Origin: Psychroserpens sp. NJDZ02 | Lineage (GTDB): Bacteria; Bacteroidota; Bacteroidia; Flavobacteriales; Flavobacteriaceae | Direction of reading: 5' to 3' | NCBI RefSeq assembly: GCF_004843725.1 | Contig: NZ_CP039451.1 | Coordinates: 1,858,501 to 1,922,500, forward strand | DNA: 64,000 nucleotides | Made by a program: the position numbers and the translations under genes | The notes under the pieces: generated by a model | Database searches by the model: none | Seen by the model: only the letters and a program-made list of their open reading frames with translations | Told to the model about the DNA's origin: nothing | Shown: one piece after another, positions 36,992 to 46,502 of the stretch | Numbering within the stretch: position 1 is the stretch's first letter | Layout of the letters: every line of letters starts with the position of its first letter

Positions 36992-38839
36992 CTATTCCAC
37001 AGTTACTGATTTTGCTAAATTTCTTGGTTGATCAACATTTCTATCAAGCATTACAGCAATATGGTACGATAATAATTGAAGAGGAATAGTTGTTAGTAGA
37101 GGGGTTAAAGATTCTATAGTCTCAGGAACTTCAATAACGTGATCGGCCACTTTTTTTACGTCTTCATCTCCTTTCGTGACAATACCAATTATTTTACCTG
37201 ATCGCGATTTAATTTCTTGTATGTTGCTTACCACTTTTTCATAATGTCCTTTTTTTGTTGCTATAACAAAAACAGGCATCTGCTCGTCAATAAGAGCTAT
37301 TGGTCCATGTTTCATCTCCGCAGCGGGATAGCCTTCTGCATGGATGTATGATATCTCTTTAAGTTTTAAAGCACCTTCTAGTGCTACAGGAAAATTATAT
37401 CCTCTTCCTAAATACAAGCAATTTTTGGCATCTTTATAAATTTCCGCTACCTTTTTAATGTGTTCGTCTGCTTTTAAAGCTTCTTTTACTTTTTCAGGAA
37501 TTAGCTCTAACTCTTGCAAATGACTATGGAATATTGAAGTTGACATACTACCATTAGCTTTTGCTAGTTTTAAAGCAATTAAGGTTAAGACCGTAATTTG
37601 GGTCGTGAATGCTTTTGTAGAAGCTACCCCGATTTCCGGACCGGCATGGGTGTATGCACCTGCATTCGTTTCTCGAGCAATTGTTGATCCTACCACATTA
37701 CAAACACCAAAAACAAATGCACCTTTAGATTTTGCTAATTTTATGGCAGCAAGGGTGTCAGCTGTCTCACCAGACTGTGATATGGCAATGACAACATCTT
37801 TTTCTGTAATTACAGGATTACGATATCTAAATTCAGATGCGTATTCTACTTCTACAGGAATTCTAGCAAGATCTTCAAAGATGTATTCTGCTACTAATCC
37901 AGCATGCCAAGATGTACCGCAAGCTACTATAATAATGCGATTGGCATTTAAAAATTTATCGATATTATCATCTATTCCAGCCATTCTAATAATGCCTTCC
38001 TTAGCAAGTAAACGACCTCTGTATGTGTCTTTTATAGCATTGGGTTGCTCATGTATTTCTTTTAACATGAAATGTTCGTAGCCCCCTTTTTCTATCTGCT
38101 CAAGATTAAATTTAAGCTCTTGCATAGCTGGCGCTACTACAGAGTCATCTTTAATTTTTCTGATTTTTATTTTTTTATCTCTTCGGATAATAGCCATTTC
38201 TTCATCTTCAAGATAAATAGCATTTTTTGTGTATTCTATAAAAGGTGAGGCATCACTTGCAATAAAAAATTCGTCTTCACCAATTCCTATTGCTAATGGA
38301 CTCCCTAGTTTAGCGACTACAATTTCATTAGGTTTGTTTTTATCAAAAACAGCTATGGCATATGCGCCAACAACTTCGTTTAAAGCGAGTTGAACAGCTT
38401 TTCCTAATTTTACGTTTTGTTTTTTCTTAACTTCTTCAATAAGATTGACTAATACTTCAGTATCTGTCTCTGACTTAAAAGTGTACCCTCTTTTTATAAG
38501 TTCTGTTTTTATAGAGGCATAATTTTCTATAATACCATTATGTATGATTACTAAATCACCAGAATTTGAATAATGAGGATGAGAATTTACGTCATTTGGT
38601 ACACCATGAGTTGCCCATCTTGTATGACCTATACCTATATTTCCTTTGGTGGTTATTTCATTTTTAACACGTTCTGCTAAGTCTGCAACTTTTCCTTTTG
38701 TTTTACAAAGTTTTATATCAGAGCCGTCATATAGTGCTATACCTGCACTATCATATCCTCTGTACTCTAAGCGTTGTAGGCCTTCCATTACAATCGAATA
38801 GGCTTCTCTTTTCCCTATATATCCAACAATTCCGCACAT
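36992..38839 (-). CDS. glmS: Glutamine--fructose-6-phosphate transaminase (isomerizing)
   Basis: 615 residues. MCGIVGYIG exposes the N-terminal Cys nucleophile after Met removal; the glutaminase domain (1-230) is followed by two SIS sugar-isomerase domains, with HTRWATHG, ISQSGETADT and EGALKLKEISY present. It makes glucosamine-6-phosphate, the first step to UDP-GlcNAc for peptidoglycan and LPS. It lies 15 bp after the DUF4270 gene on the same strand. No glmS ribozyme was recognised (nor expected) here. Confidence 0.98.
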   Translation of the reverse strand: MCGIVGYIGKREAYSIVMEGLQRLEYRGYDSAGIALYDGSDIKLCKTKGKVADLAERVKNEITTKGNIGIGHTRWATHGVPNDVNSHPHYSNSGDLVIIHNGIIENYASIKTELIKRGYTFKSETDTEVLVNLIEEVKKKQNVKLGKAVQLALNEVVGAYAIAVFDKNKPNEIVVAKLGSPLAIGIGEDEFFIASDASPFIEYTKNAIYLEDEEMAIIRRDKKIKIRKIKDDSVVAPAMQELKFNLEQIEKGGYEHFMLKEIHEQPNAIKDTYRGRLLAKEGIIRMAGIDDNIDKFLNANRIIIVACGTSWHAGLVAEYIFEDLARIPVEVEYASEFRYRNPVITEKDVVIAISQSGETADTLAAIKLAKSKGAFVFGVCNVVGSTIARETNAGAYTHAGPEIGVASTKAFTTQITVLTLIALKLAKANGSMSTSIFHSHLQELELIPEKVKEALKADEHIKKVAEIYKDAKNCLYLGRGYNFPVALEGALKLKEISYIHAEGYPAAEMKHGPIALIDEQMPVFVIATKKGHYEKVVSNIQEIKSRSGKIIGIVTKGDEDVKKVADHVIEVPETIESLTPLLTTIPLQLLSYHIAVMLDRNVDQPRNLAKSVTVE

Positions 38840-38854
38840 ATTGTTTGTCTTTTT

Positions 38855-40492
38855 TTAATTTTGAGATTCTGTGTAAAAAATTTCGAAAGTAGCTCTAACG
38901 TTTTCTGGAACACTAGATTTGCTTCCATGTAAAATTGTTCCTTCTGGAGCTATTACAGAACTTTTTGGTATAAAACGAACAGTGTCGTCGTCTACTGCGT
39001 CTAGTATTTTTGATGTATCTATGTAGTTAACATTAGTTGAAACATATAGACCTAATTGGACGTTTGTAGAGTCGTTTAATAGTATGCTATTAAGGTGTTC
39101 TGTTAGTCTGATTTTATATTTAACTCCATTCTCATCAGCATCTCTTTCTAATTTTGGAGAATAAATTATTTTCGAATTAAGAGGATCTGTTGTGTTTGAT
39201 GTTCCATCAAAAAAGTAATCCACTATAGGGATCTCATTTTTTAGATCGTAGACTATTATTCTATCCGGTTCCGTAGCGCCACCTTGACCTGTAGGTAAGT
39301 CGACATAGAAATTTAGATTAGCTTCATTAATTAACCATTTATCTTCTTTGTCTTTAAAGTATTCTAGAGCATCCTGAGTGATGTTATTGTCATCTAAGAT
39401 GTTTCCTTTAAAAAGGTCTATAACGGCCATTGATCCCTGAAACCCTGAAATAAAAAGTTGGTCATCTCCGTTGTTTGCATCTCCATCCGTTAAGGTAATA
39501 GGGGATGTGATTTTTTCAAAAGTATTAAATTTAATACTATTAAGATTAAACGTATAGGTGTCTCTTTCTCGTTCTCCCGTAGTCGTGTCGTCTACATCTG
39601 TTTCATATCTAACATCTATTTTTGCGCTAGTGCCTATGTTTAGATATATCATATTGCCTTCATTTCCAGATAATTGTTCTGCTTTAAAAATTAAACCCCT
39701 AAAAGCATTTTTAAAATCGGCGCTATTAGTTAAGTTAGGGTTTACTGTACCATCAGATTGAACTAATAATTCTTTCCATTGGGCTAATCCAAACTCTTCA
39801 GCAGTAAGGTCTAAGTAAAGGCCAGGTGAGCGATTATCTTCTAAATCTTCTATTTCGGTTTCGTCTAAAGGGATTTCCTGGATGGCAACATACTGTGCAC
39901 TTGGTGTGAACCCATTTATATCATCACTTTGATATAACATTTCTCCTTCATAGGTGGTTAAGTTTAAGCTAGAATAGGCATTTGAATAATAGGCTTGCGA
40001 TGCACTAAAATCTGATCCAGGATCTAAATCACGTAGGTAATAATCGTTTTTAAAAATAGATAACTTGTAGCTACTAGCCGCATTACCAAATAAAGAATCT
40101 AAAGTGTAAGTCGTATTGCCGTCATCGTCAGTGTCTTCTATCGTAGAATAATAAGGGATATATAATTTTACAGATAAGATGTTGAGATTTTCTCCAAAGT
40201 TAGGGTCTAGATCATCTGGAGCAATTTGCGATACTAAGCTAGCTGATGTCAAACCGTAATTAGGGTCGTTGTATAAGCCAAGAACATTAGTTGTTAAAGA
40301 ACTGGTTTGTACAGGGTCTAGTTTTTTGTTGTAGGATACAAGAGGGAATAGTTTGCTGTTTGTAGCAAAATTTTGAGCACCTGTAATATCGCTTTCTAAA
40401 TTTACAAAGTCTTTTTCACAAGCAATTGCAGTAAAAACTAGAATCATCAATAAGAATAAAGGTTTGACGACTTTTAATAAGTATGTTTTCAT
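38855..40492 (-). CDS. DUF4270 family lipoprotein
   Basis: 545 residues with a lipoprotein signal (MILVFTAIACEKDF). TNVLGLYNDPNYGLTSASLVSQI and the later AYYSNAYSSL-type strands match DUF4270, a Bacteroidota family of outer-surface lipoproteins of unknown role. Placed between a glycogen-synthase-like gene and glmS, a neighbourhood that I recall as conserved in Flavobacteriaceae. A Ca-binding-like acidic stretch (DTDDDGNTTYTLDS) lies near residue 120. Confidence 0.85.
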   Translation of the reverse strand: MKTYLLKVVKPLFLLMILVFTAIACEKDFVNLESDITGAQNFATNSKLFPLVSYNKKLDPVQTSSLTTNVLGLYNDPNYGLTSASLVSQIAPDDLDPNFGENLNILSVKLYIPYYSTIEDTDDDGNTTYTLDSLFGNAASSYKLSIFKNDYYLRDLDPGSDFSASQAYYSNAYSSLNLTTYEGEMLYQSDDINGFTPSAQYVAIQEIPLDETEIEDLEDNRSPGLYLDLTAEEFGLAQWKELLVQSDGTVNPNLTNSADFKNAFRGLIFKAEQLSGNEGNMIYLNIGTSAKIDVRYETDVDDTTTGERERDTYTFNLNSIKFNTFEKITSPITLTDGDANNGDDQLFISGFQGSMAVIDLFKGNILDDNNITQDALEYFKDKEDKWLINEANLNFYVDLPTGQGGATEPDRIIVYDLKNEIPIVDYFFDGTSNTTDPLNSKIIYSPKLERDADENGVKYKIRLTEHLNSILLNDSTNVQLGLYVSTNVNYIDTSKILDAVDDDTVRFIPKSSVIAPEGTILHGSKSSVPENVRATFEIFYTESQN

Positions 40493-40521
40493 AGATATAT
40501 CTTAAATATAGTAGTGTTGCG

Positions 40522-41331
40522 TTAGTCTAGAACGCTAGTTGTATAAAAATTAGTGTATGCTTCGCTAAATTCATCTTTGGCATGATAGTCTAAAACAGGT
40601 TTTTTAGAGTTTTTAAGATATTTCGTTAACTCTTCAGGCAAGTCTTCTGATCCGACTATTAGTGCGTCAGAACTATCTATAGCAACCTTCATTAAATTAT
40701 TGTAGGTTGGATCTGCTAATGTTTTAATTTTATCATCTTCGATTTTATCAAATTGAATTTTTTTGATTAAATCTGGATTAAGTGTTTTTTCAAACCCACT
40801 TTTGTAAATAGATGTTACTATTTTGCTTTCGCTGAATAAAGGTTCGTCTTTATAAAATTGTTTTAGATATAATGGAAGTAAGGAGGCTAACCAACCGTGT
40901 ACATGTATTATGTCTGGAGACCAGTTTAGTTTTTTTACAGTTTCAATAACACCTTTGGCAAAGAAAATGGCACGCTCGTCATTGTCTTCAAAAAGATTTC
41001 CATCTTCGTCGGTTAACGTCGCTTTTCTTTTAAAGTATTCGTCATTATCAATAAAATAAACTTGAATACGTTCTTTTGGTATAGAGGCAACCTTTATAAT
41101 TAAAGGCATATCTAAATCATTTACAATTAGATTAATTCCAGATAAACGAATAACTTCATGTAACTGATGTCTTCTCTCATTGATATTACCATATTTTGGC
41201 ATGAAAATTCTTATTTGTCCGCCTTGTTGGTTAACCATTCTCGGGGTTTCAAATGACATTGAAGAAATCTCTGTTTCTGGTAAATAAGGCACCACTTCAG
41301 ATGACACATATAATATCCTCTTATCTTTCAT
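40522..41331 (-). CDS. Glycogen/starch synthase-like, N-terminal half only
   Basis: 269 residues from the ATG at 41331 (MKDKRILYVSSEVVPYLPE). This is the N-terminal GT5 domain of glycogen synthase (ILYVSSEVVPY, IRIFMPKYGNI, DIIHVHGWLASLLPLYLK) without the C-terminal Rossmann domain. The substrate-binding KxGGL motif is replaced (LPETEISSMSFE). It therefore probably does not make glycogen. Divergent from panC; first gene of the operon with DUF4270 and glmS. Promoter box at 41371-41378. Confidence 0.82.
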   Translation of the reverse strand: MKDKRILYVSSEVVPYLPETEISSMSFETPRMVNQQGGQIRIFMPKYGNINERRHQLHEVIRLSGINLIVNDLDMPLIIKVASIPKERIQVYFIDNDEYFKRKATLTDEDGNLFEDNDERAIFFAKGVIETVKKLNWSPDIIHVHGWLASLLPLYLKQFYKDEPLFSESKIVTSIYKSGFEKTLNPDLIKKIQFDKIEDDKIKTLADPTYNNLMKVAIDSSDALIVGSEDLPEELTKYLKNSKKPVLDYHAKDEFSEAYTNFYTTSVLD

Positions 41332-41370
41332 AATATTGTTTAGCTTTTCAGAATTATCAATAAAAACACG

Positions 41371-41378
41371 CAAAAGTA
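41371..41378 (-). promoter_or_regulatory. -7 promoter box for the glycogen-synthase-like operon
   Basis: TACTTTTG on the minus strand fits TAnnTTTG; leftward transcription, about 40 bp before the ATG at 41331. Confidence 0.6.
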
Positions 41379-41409
41379 CGAAAATTTATGCAGATTGCTA
41401 CTAATATAT

Positions 41410-41417
41410 TAAGTTTG
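41410..41417 (+). promoter_or_regulatory. -7 promoter box for panC
   Basis: TAAGTTTG fits TAnnTTTG, 23 bp before the panC ATG at 41441. Together with 41371-41378 it forms a compact divergent promoter region. Confidence 0.6.
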
Positions 41418-41440
41418 CACTAGTTAATTAAATATTAAAA

Positions 41441-42289
41441 ATGCTTGTATTTACTAATAAAAACAAAATTGACACCTATATTTCTTCTTTAAAAAGGGAG
41501 GGAAATAAAATAGGTTTTGTGCCGACAATGGGTGCTTTGCATGAAGGTCATCTGTCTTTAATAAAGGAAGGGTTGTTGAGTAATAATGTCATGGTAGTTA
41601 GCATCTTTGTTAATCCTACACAGTTTGATAACGTAGCAGATTTGGATAAGTATCCCAGAACGTTGGAAGCTGATATTAAACTGCTAGAAACATTTTCTGA
41701 AAATATTGTCATTTATGCTCCAAGTGTAGATGATATTTATGAAGGTGATATTAAATCTCAATCGTTTAGTTTTGATGGTTTAGAGTTTGAAATGGAAGGG
41801 CGTTTTAGAAAAGGCCATTTTGATGGCGTTGGGACTATAGTTAAACGATTATTCGAAATAATAAAACCAGATAATGCGTATTTTGGGGAGAAAGATTTTC
41901 AGCAATTAGCAATTATTAAGAAGTTAGTTGAGAAACACCAATTACCTGTAATTGTTGTTGGCTGTAAAATACATAGAGAAACTAGTGGTTTAGCTATGAG
42001 TTCTAGGAATGTACGTTTAAAGCCGGAGTACAGTTTGTCAGCACCTTTTATTTATAAAACCTTACAGACTGCTCAAAAAAAGTTTGGCACAAAAAGTGCT
42101 ACTGTAGTTACTAAATGGGTTGAGAAACAATTTGCAAAACATGATTTATTGAAGTTAGAATATTTTATAATAGCAGATGTTGACACATTAAAAACAGTCA
42201 TACGAAAAAATAAAAACAGAAATTATAGAGCGTTTATTGCCGTTTATGCTGACGATATAAGATTAATAGATAATATCGCTCTAAATTAA
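41441..42289 (+). CDS. panC: Pantothenate synthetase
   Basis: 282 residues. [14 protein letters not shown] is the HIGH-type ATP motif, [15 protein letters not shown] and SSRNVRLKP are further family signatures. It joins pantoate and beta-alanine using ATP, making vitamin B5. Followed 14 bp later by panD, which supplies the beta-alanine. The pair is a standard flavobacterial cluster. Confidence 0.98.
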   Translation: MLVFTNKNKIDTYISSLKREGNKIGFVPTMGALHEGHLSLIKEGLLSNNVMVVSIFVNPTQFDNVADLDKYPRTLEADIKLLETFSENIVIYAPSVDDIYEGDIKSQSFSFDGLEFEMEGRFRKGHFDGVGTIVKRLFEIIKPDNAYFGEKDFQQLAIIKKLVEKHQLPVIVVGCKIHRETSGLAMSSRNVRLKPEYSLSAPFIYKTLQTAQKKFGTKSATVVTKWVEKQFAKHDLLKLEYFIIADVDTLKTVIRKNKNRNYRAFIAVYADDIRLIDNIALN

Positions 42290-42290
42290 T

Positions 42291-42298
42291 TACCTTTG
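42291..42298 (+). promoter_or_regulatory. -7 promoter box immediately before panD
   Basis: TACCTTTG fits TAnnTTTG and ends 5 bp before the panD ATG at 42304, so a transcript from it would start at or next to the ATG. Confidence 0.45.
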
Positions 42299-42303
42299 TA
42301 CCT

Positions 42304-42654
42304 ATGCAAATACAAGTAGTAAAATCAAAAATTCACAGAGTAAAAGTGACAGGTGCAGACCTAAATTATATCGGTAGTATAACTATTGATGAGGATTTAA
42401 TGGATGCTGCAAATATTGTTCAAGGCGAAAAAGTGCAAATTGTAAATAATAACAATGGTGCGCGATTAGAGACTTATGCAATTCCTGGGCCAAGACAAAG
42501 TGGAGAAATCACCTTAAATGGTGCAGCTTCAAGATTAGTTGCTAAAGACGATATTTTGATATTAATCACTTATGCTTTTATGGATATTGAAGAAGCTAAA
42601 GTTTTTAAGCCATCATTGGTGTTTCCAAATGAAGCCAATAACTTGTTAAAGTAA
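42304..42654 (+). CDS. panD: Aspartate 1-decarboxylase proenzyme
   Basis: 116 residues. YIGSITID contains Gly24-Ser25, where self-cleavage forms the pyruvoyl cofactor; [17 protein letters not shown] is the conserved C-terminal part. Makes beta-alanine from aspartate for pantothenate. Its stop codon abuts the start of the next gene (TAA ATG), so translation of the two is probably coupled. Confidence 0.98.
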   Translation: MQIQVVKSKIHRVKVTGADLNYIGSITIDEDLMDAANIVQGEKVQIVNNNNGARLETYAIPGPRQSGEITLNGAASRLVAKDDILILITYAFMDIEEAKVFKPSLVFPNEANNLLK

Positions 42655-43611
42655 ATGTCTAAAAGACCAATTGTAAAATTATTAAAAATCATGCTCCCAA
42701 TTTTATTGGGAGCTTTTTTAATTTGGTATTCTCTCTCAAAATTATCTTTTGCTGGTATAATAAGTTTTGCTAAAAACGCAGATTATAGTTATATTTTGTT
42801 AGGAGTCTTTTTTGGTTTACTTAGTCATTTGTCAAGAGCTTATCGGTGGGTTTTTATGCTAGAACCTTTAGGCTATAAAATTAGGTTGGGTAATAGTATT
42901 ATGGCTGTTTTTGCGACTTATTTAATAAATTATACTATTCCAAGAGCAGGGGAAGTTGCTAGAGCATCCATTTTAACAAATTATGAAGGCGTGCCATTTG
43001 AAAAAGGATTTGGTACTATAGTCGCAGAGCGTATAGCTGATATGATAGTCATGCTAGTTATTATAGGAATAACGTTATTTATGCAGTTTGATTTTATATA
43101 TAGCTTCTTATCCGAGAGATTTAATGTTACAAAAATTATTATGGGAGGTTTAGTGTTGTCTCTTTTAGGTTTGCTTTTTATATTTTTAATAAAAAGGAGT
43201 AGTTCTAAAATTGCGATAAAAATCAAAGACTTTGTTAATGGTTTGGTAGAAGGTGCACTTAGTATTTTTAAAATGAAAAAAAAGTGGGCTTTTATATTTC
43301 ATACCCTGTTTATTTGGATCATGTATTTGCTAATGTTTTATGTCACAAGTTTAGCTTTTTCCGATTTAAATGACATTCCTTTAGGGGCAATCCTAATTGG
43401 TTTTATTTTAGCGACGTTTAGTGTCGCTGCAACTAATGGCGGCATTGGATCTTATCCCGAAGCCATTGTTATAGCTTTTTCTTTATTTAGTCTTCCTGAA
43501 GATTCAAGTCGTGCATTTGGATGGATCATGTGGAGTTCTAGTACAATATTGATTTTTATTTGTGGCGGAATTTCGTTATTATATCTTCCGTTTTTCAACC
43601 GAAACAAATAA
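42655..43611 (+). CDS. Lysylphosphatidylglycerol synthase-like membrane protein
   Basis: 318 residues with about eight membrane helices; YSYILLGVFFGLLSHLSRAYRW and NYTIPRAGEVARASILTNYE are typical of the LPG synthase membrane domain family. The C-terminal aminoacyl-transferase domain of MprF is absent, so it is the flippase-like part only, of unknown substrate. Starts immediately after panD. Confidence 0.9.
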   Translation: MSKRPIVKLLKIMLPILLGAFLIWYSLSKLSFAGIISFAKNADYSYILLGVFFGLLSHLSRAYRWVFMLEPLGYKIRLGNSIMAVFATYLINYTIPRAGEVARASILTNYEGVPFEKGFGTIVAERIADMIVMLVIIGITLFMQFDFIYSFLSERFNVTKIIMGGLVLSLLGLLFIFLIKRSSSKIAIKIKDFVNGLVEGALSIFKMKKKWAFIFHTLFIWIMYLLMFYVTSLAFSDLNDIPLGAILIGFILATFSVAATNGGIGSYPEAIVIAFSLFSLPEDSSRAFGWIMWSSSTILIFICGGISLLYLPFFNRNK

Positions 43612-43649
43612 TTTGTAACTTACACCCAAATTTAATAATCACCTTTTTT

Positions 43650-44795
43650 ATGAAACATGTCCTTTTTATATTTGTTGGCTTATTTTTTATGTCAAACCTA
43701 TCTGCTCAAACGATATACAAAGAGCTTAATTCTGAAAAATTAGGAGAAACTAGGCAGATAAAAATTCAGTTACCTAGAAACTATGACACTTCTGATAAAA
43801 AATACCCAGTTATTTATGTCTTTGATGCAGATTATTTGTTTGAACCTGTAGCTGGTAATGTTGATTATTATGCCTATTGGGAAGATATTCCGGAAGCAAT
43901 TGTAATTGGTATCAATCAATATGGGTTGCGTGAAAATGATTGTTATTATAGCGAACAAAACTCGTTACCAGTAGAGACGGGAGCTGAGTTTTTCGAATTT
44001 ATAAGTATGGAATTAGTTCCGTTTATAAACAAAACCTTTCGTACAGAAAATTTTAAGGTGGCAGTTGGACATGGTATGTCAGCAAACTTTATAAATTATT
44101 ATTTATTAAAAGGGATTCCATTATTTCAATCTTATATTGTTTTAAGCCCGGAGTTAGCCCCAGATATGCCAAAGTATTTAACCGAGGTTATGTCTAGGTT
44201 AGAGCAAAAAACATTTTATTATTTAGCGACAACAACAAATGATGCTAGTGGGATTCAGGAACAAACAGAAGCTTTGTCTAAAAGCCTGAAAGCTATAGGT
44301 AACAATAATGTACTTAAAACTTTTGATACTTTTGAAGGGCCATCACATTATACATTACCTGCGCATGCTATTCCAAAAGCATTAGAAAGTATATTTCTTG
44401 TTTTTCAACCAATTAGTAAAAAAGAATATAAAGAAACTATTTTAAAATTAGAAGGTAACCCGGTGGATTACTTAGTTGAAAAATATCAAATGATTGATGA
44501 TTTATTTGGGATCCAAAAACCAATTTTAATTAATGATTTTAAAGCAATTGAAGCGGCTATTAAAAAGAATGAAAACTGGGATTATTTTGAAGACTTAGGT
44601 AAATTAGCTAGAAAAGAATATCCAGAAACACTACTTGGAAATTATTATTTAGGACGTTTTTATGAGGAAACAGGCTCTCCTAAAAAAGCTATGAAAACGT
44701 ATCAATCGGCTTATGTTTTAGCTGAAATTGCGGGTGTTACAAAAGATCAAGTTTTAGAATTAGCAGAGCAAATTAAAGCAGACTTTGGATATTAA
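43650..44795 (+). CDS. Alpha/beta-hydrolase (esterase D-like) lacking nucleophile serine
   Basis: 381 residues from the ATG at 43650 (MKHVLFIFVG, signal peptide ending LSAQ). N-terminal esterase fold (RQIKIQLPRNYDTSDKKYPVIYVFDADYLF), but the GxSxG elbow reads VAVGHGMSAN: the nucleophile position is Gly142. The C-terminal third carries a tetratricopeptide-like stretch (NYYLGRFYEETGSPKKAMKTYQSAYVLAE). Exported, probably periplasmic, and probably not a classical serine esterase. Followed 3 bp later by radA. Confidence 0.8.
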   Translation: MKHVLFIFVGLFFMSNLSAQTIYKELNSEKLGETRQIKIQLPRNYDTSDKKYPVIYVFDADYLFEPVAGNVDYYAYWEDIPEAIVIGINQYGLRENDCYYSEQNSLPVETGAEFFEFISMELVPFINKTFRTENFKVAVGHGMSANFINYYLLKGIPLFQSYIVLSPELAPDMPKYLTEVMSRLEQKTFYYLATTTNDASGIQEQTEALSKSLKAIGNNNVLKTFDTFEGPSHYTLPAHAIPKALESIFLVFQPISKKEYKETILKLEGNPVDYLVEKYQMIDDLFGIQKPILINDFKAIEAAIKKNENWDYFEDLGKLARKEYPETLLGNYYLGRFYEETGSPKKAMKTYQSAYVLAEIAGVTKDQVLELAEQIKADFGY

Positions 44796-44798
44796 TAT

Positions 44799-46160
44799 AT
44801 GGCAAAAGTAAAAACAACTTTTTTTTGTCAAAATTGCGGGACGCAATATGCAAAATGGCAAGGTCAGTGTAATGCTTGTAAAGAGTGGAATACTATTGTT
44901 GAAGAGGTTGTGCAAAAGCCTGAAAAAAGCGAATGGAAAACACCTAGTAATAGTTCTAAAAGGGTGTCTAAACCTTTACGGATTAAAGAGATTGATTCTT
45001 CTAAAGAGGCTAGGTTAGATACTTTAGATGGAGAGTTTAATCGTGTTTTAGGGGGTGGGATTGTGCCTGGATCTTTGACGTTGTTAGGAGGAGAGCCTGG
45101 AATAGGTAAAAGTACTTTGCTGCTTCAGATTTCGTTAAAGTTACCTTATAAGACGTTGTATGTGTCTGGTGAAGAAAGTCAGAAGCAGATAAAAATGCGT
45201 GCAGAACGTATCAATCCAAATAACGATAGTTGTTATATTCTTACAGAAACAAAAACGCAAAATATTTTTAAACAAATTGAAGCGTTAGAGCCTGATATTG
45301 TTATTATTGATTCCATTCAAACATTACATTCGGACTATATAGAATCGTCAAGCGGAAGTATTAGCCAGGTTAAAGAGTGTACTACAGAGTTAATTAAATT
45401 TGCTAAGGAAACCAATACTCCAGTGATTTTAATTGGACATATTACCAAAGATGGAAACATTGCTGGGCCTAAAATATTGGAACATATGGTAGATACGGTG
45501 CTTCATTTTGAAGGTGATAGGAATCATGTTTTTAGAATTTTGCGTGCACAGAAAAATCGTTTTGGGTCTACACATGAATTAGGTATTTATGAAATGCAAG
45601 GTTCTGGATTAAGAGAAGTCTCTAATCCAAGTGAGATTTTAATCTCTAAAAAAGACGAAGAATTATCTGGTAATGCTATTGCTGCTACTTTGGAAGGGGT
45701 AAGACCTTTGATGATAGAGGTGCAAGCTTTAGTTAGTACTGCTGTTTATGGAACACCACAACGTAGTGCAACTGGTTTTAATGCAAAACGTTTAAACATG
45801 TTGTTGGCTGTTCTAGAAAAACGTGCCGGTTTTAGATTGGGAGCAAAAGATGTGTTTTTAAATATAACAGGAGGCATTAATGTAGATGATCCCGCAATAG
45901 ATTTGGCTGTGGTTGCTGCTATATTATCTTCAAATGAAGACGAAGCGTTGCTTGCTAATTATTGTTTTGCTGCAGAGGTTGGTTTGTCCGGCGAAATCCG
46001 TCCAGTACAGCGTGTGGAGCAACGTATTCTTGAGGCTGAAAAATTAGGTTTTTCTACTATATTTGTATCTAAATACAATAAGATATCTTTGAAGGATACA
46101 GCAATCAAAATTCAATTGATCTCAAAAATTGAAGATTTGGTAGATTTGATTATTAATTAA
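44799..46160 (+). CDS. radA: DNA repair protein RadA
   Basis: 453 residues. N-terminal zinc finger FCQNCG...CNACKEW, Walker A GGEPGIGKSTLL, the RadA-specific KNRFG motif (QKNRFGST) and a C-terminal Lon-like domain (VNVDDPAIDLAV). RadA helps branch migration and processing of recombination intermediates. Last gene of the panC-panD-...-radA run, which is a conserved flavobacterial order. Confidence 0.97.
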   Translation: MAKVKTTFFCQNCGTQYAKWQGQCNACKEWNTIVEEVVQKPEKSEWKTPSNSSKRVSKPLRIKEIDSSKEARLDTLDGEFNRVLGGGIVPGSLTLLGGEPGIGKSTLLLQISLKLPYKTLYVSGEESQKQIKMRAERINPNNDSCYILTETKTQNIFKQIEALEPDIVIIDSIQTLHSDYIESSSGSISQVKECTTELIKFAKETNTPVILIGHITKDGNIAGPKILEHMVDTVLHFEGDRNHVFRILRAQKNRFGSTHELGIYEMQGSGLREVSNPSEILISKKDEELSGNAIAATLEGVRPLMIEVQALVSTAVYGTPQRSATGFNAKRLNMLLAVLEKRAGFRLGAKDVFLNITGGINVDDPAIDLAVVAAILSSNEDEALLANYCFAAEVGLSGEIRPVQRVEQRILEAEKLGFSTIFVSKYNKISLKDTAIKIQLISKIEDLVDLIIN

Positions 46161-46448
46161 TTCCTGTATTATGGGCGGTAAAAGCCTTGATATTAACTTT
46201 TATTCATTCTGTATTAGCTAAAACGTCATCCGTCGTAGCTTTATTGCGTTCCGTCGATTTAAATTTTTTTTAAAAAACCTAATACCGATATTTGTCGTAT
46301 GTATGTTGGTCTTCCCTCAAGATTTTAAAAAAAAACAGTAATAATTTACTAAAAGATGAAGGTTTAATTTAAAAACCTAGAATATGTTGTTGAGCGGTGT
46401 TTTTCGCTTTTAATCGGAAAAATGTTTCTTTACTATTATTTTTTAAAT
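46161..46448. other. Non-coding spacer, no feature recognised
   Basis: AT-rich spacer between radA and the giant T9SS gene. I see no useful open frame, RNA gene or clear terminator in it. Confidence 0.5.
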
Positions 46449-46456
46449 TACTTTTG
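46449..46456 (+). promoter_or_regulatory. -7 promoter box for the giant T9SS gene
   Basis: TACTTTTG fits TAnnTTTG, 46 bp before the ATG at 46503. Confidence 0.55.
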
Positions 46457-46502
46457 CGTTCATTAATGCTTTGTATTTTAGTTAATTACGACTTAAAACC
46501 TT

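Noticed and set aside
37605..38081. 158-residue plus-strand frame inside glmS
   Set aside because: Antisense shadow of a conserved enzyme gene.
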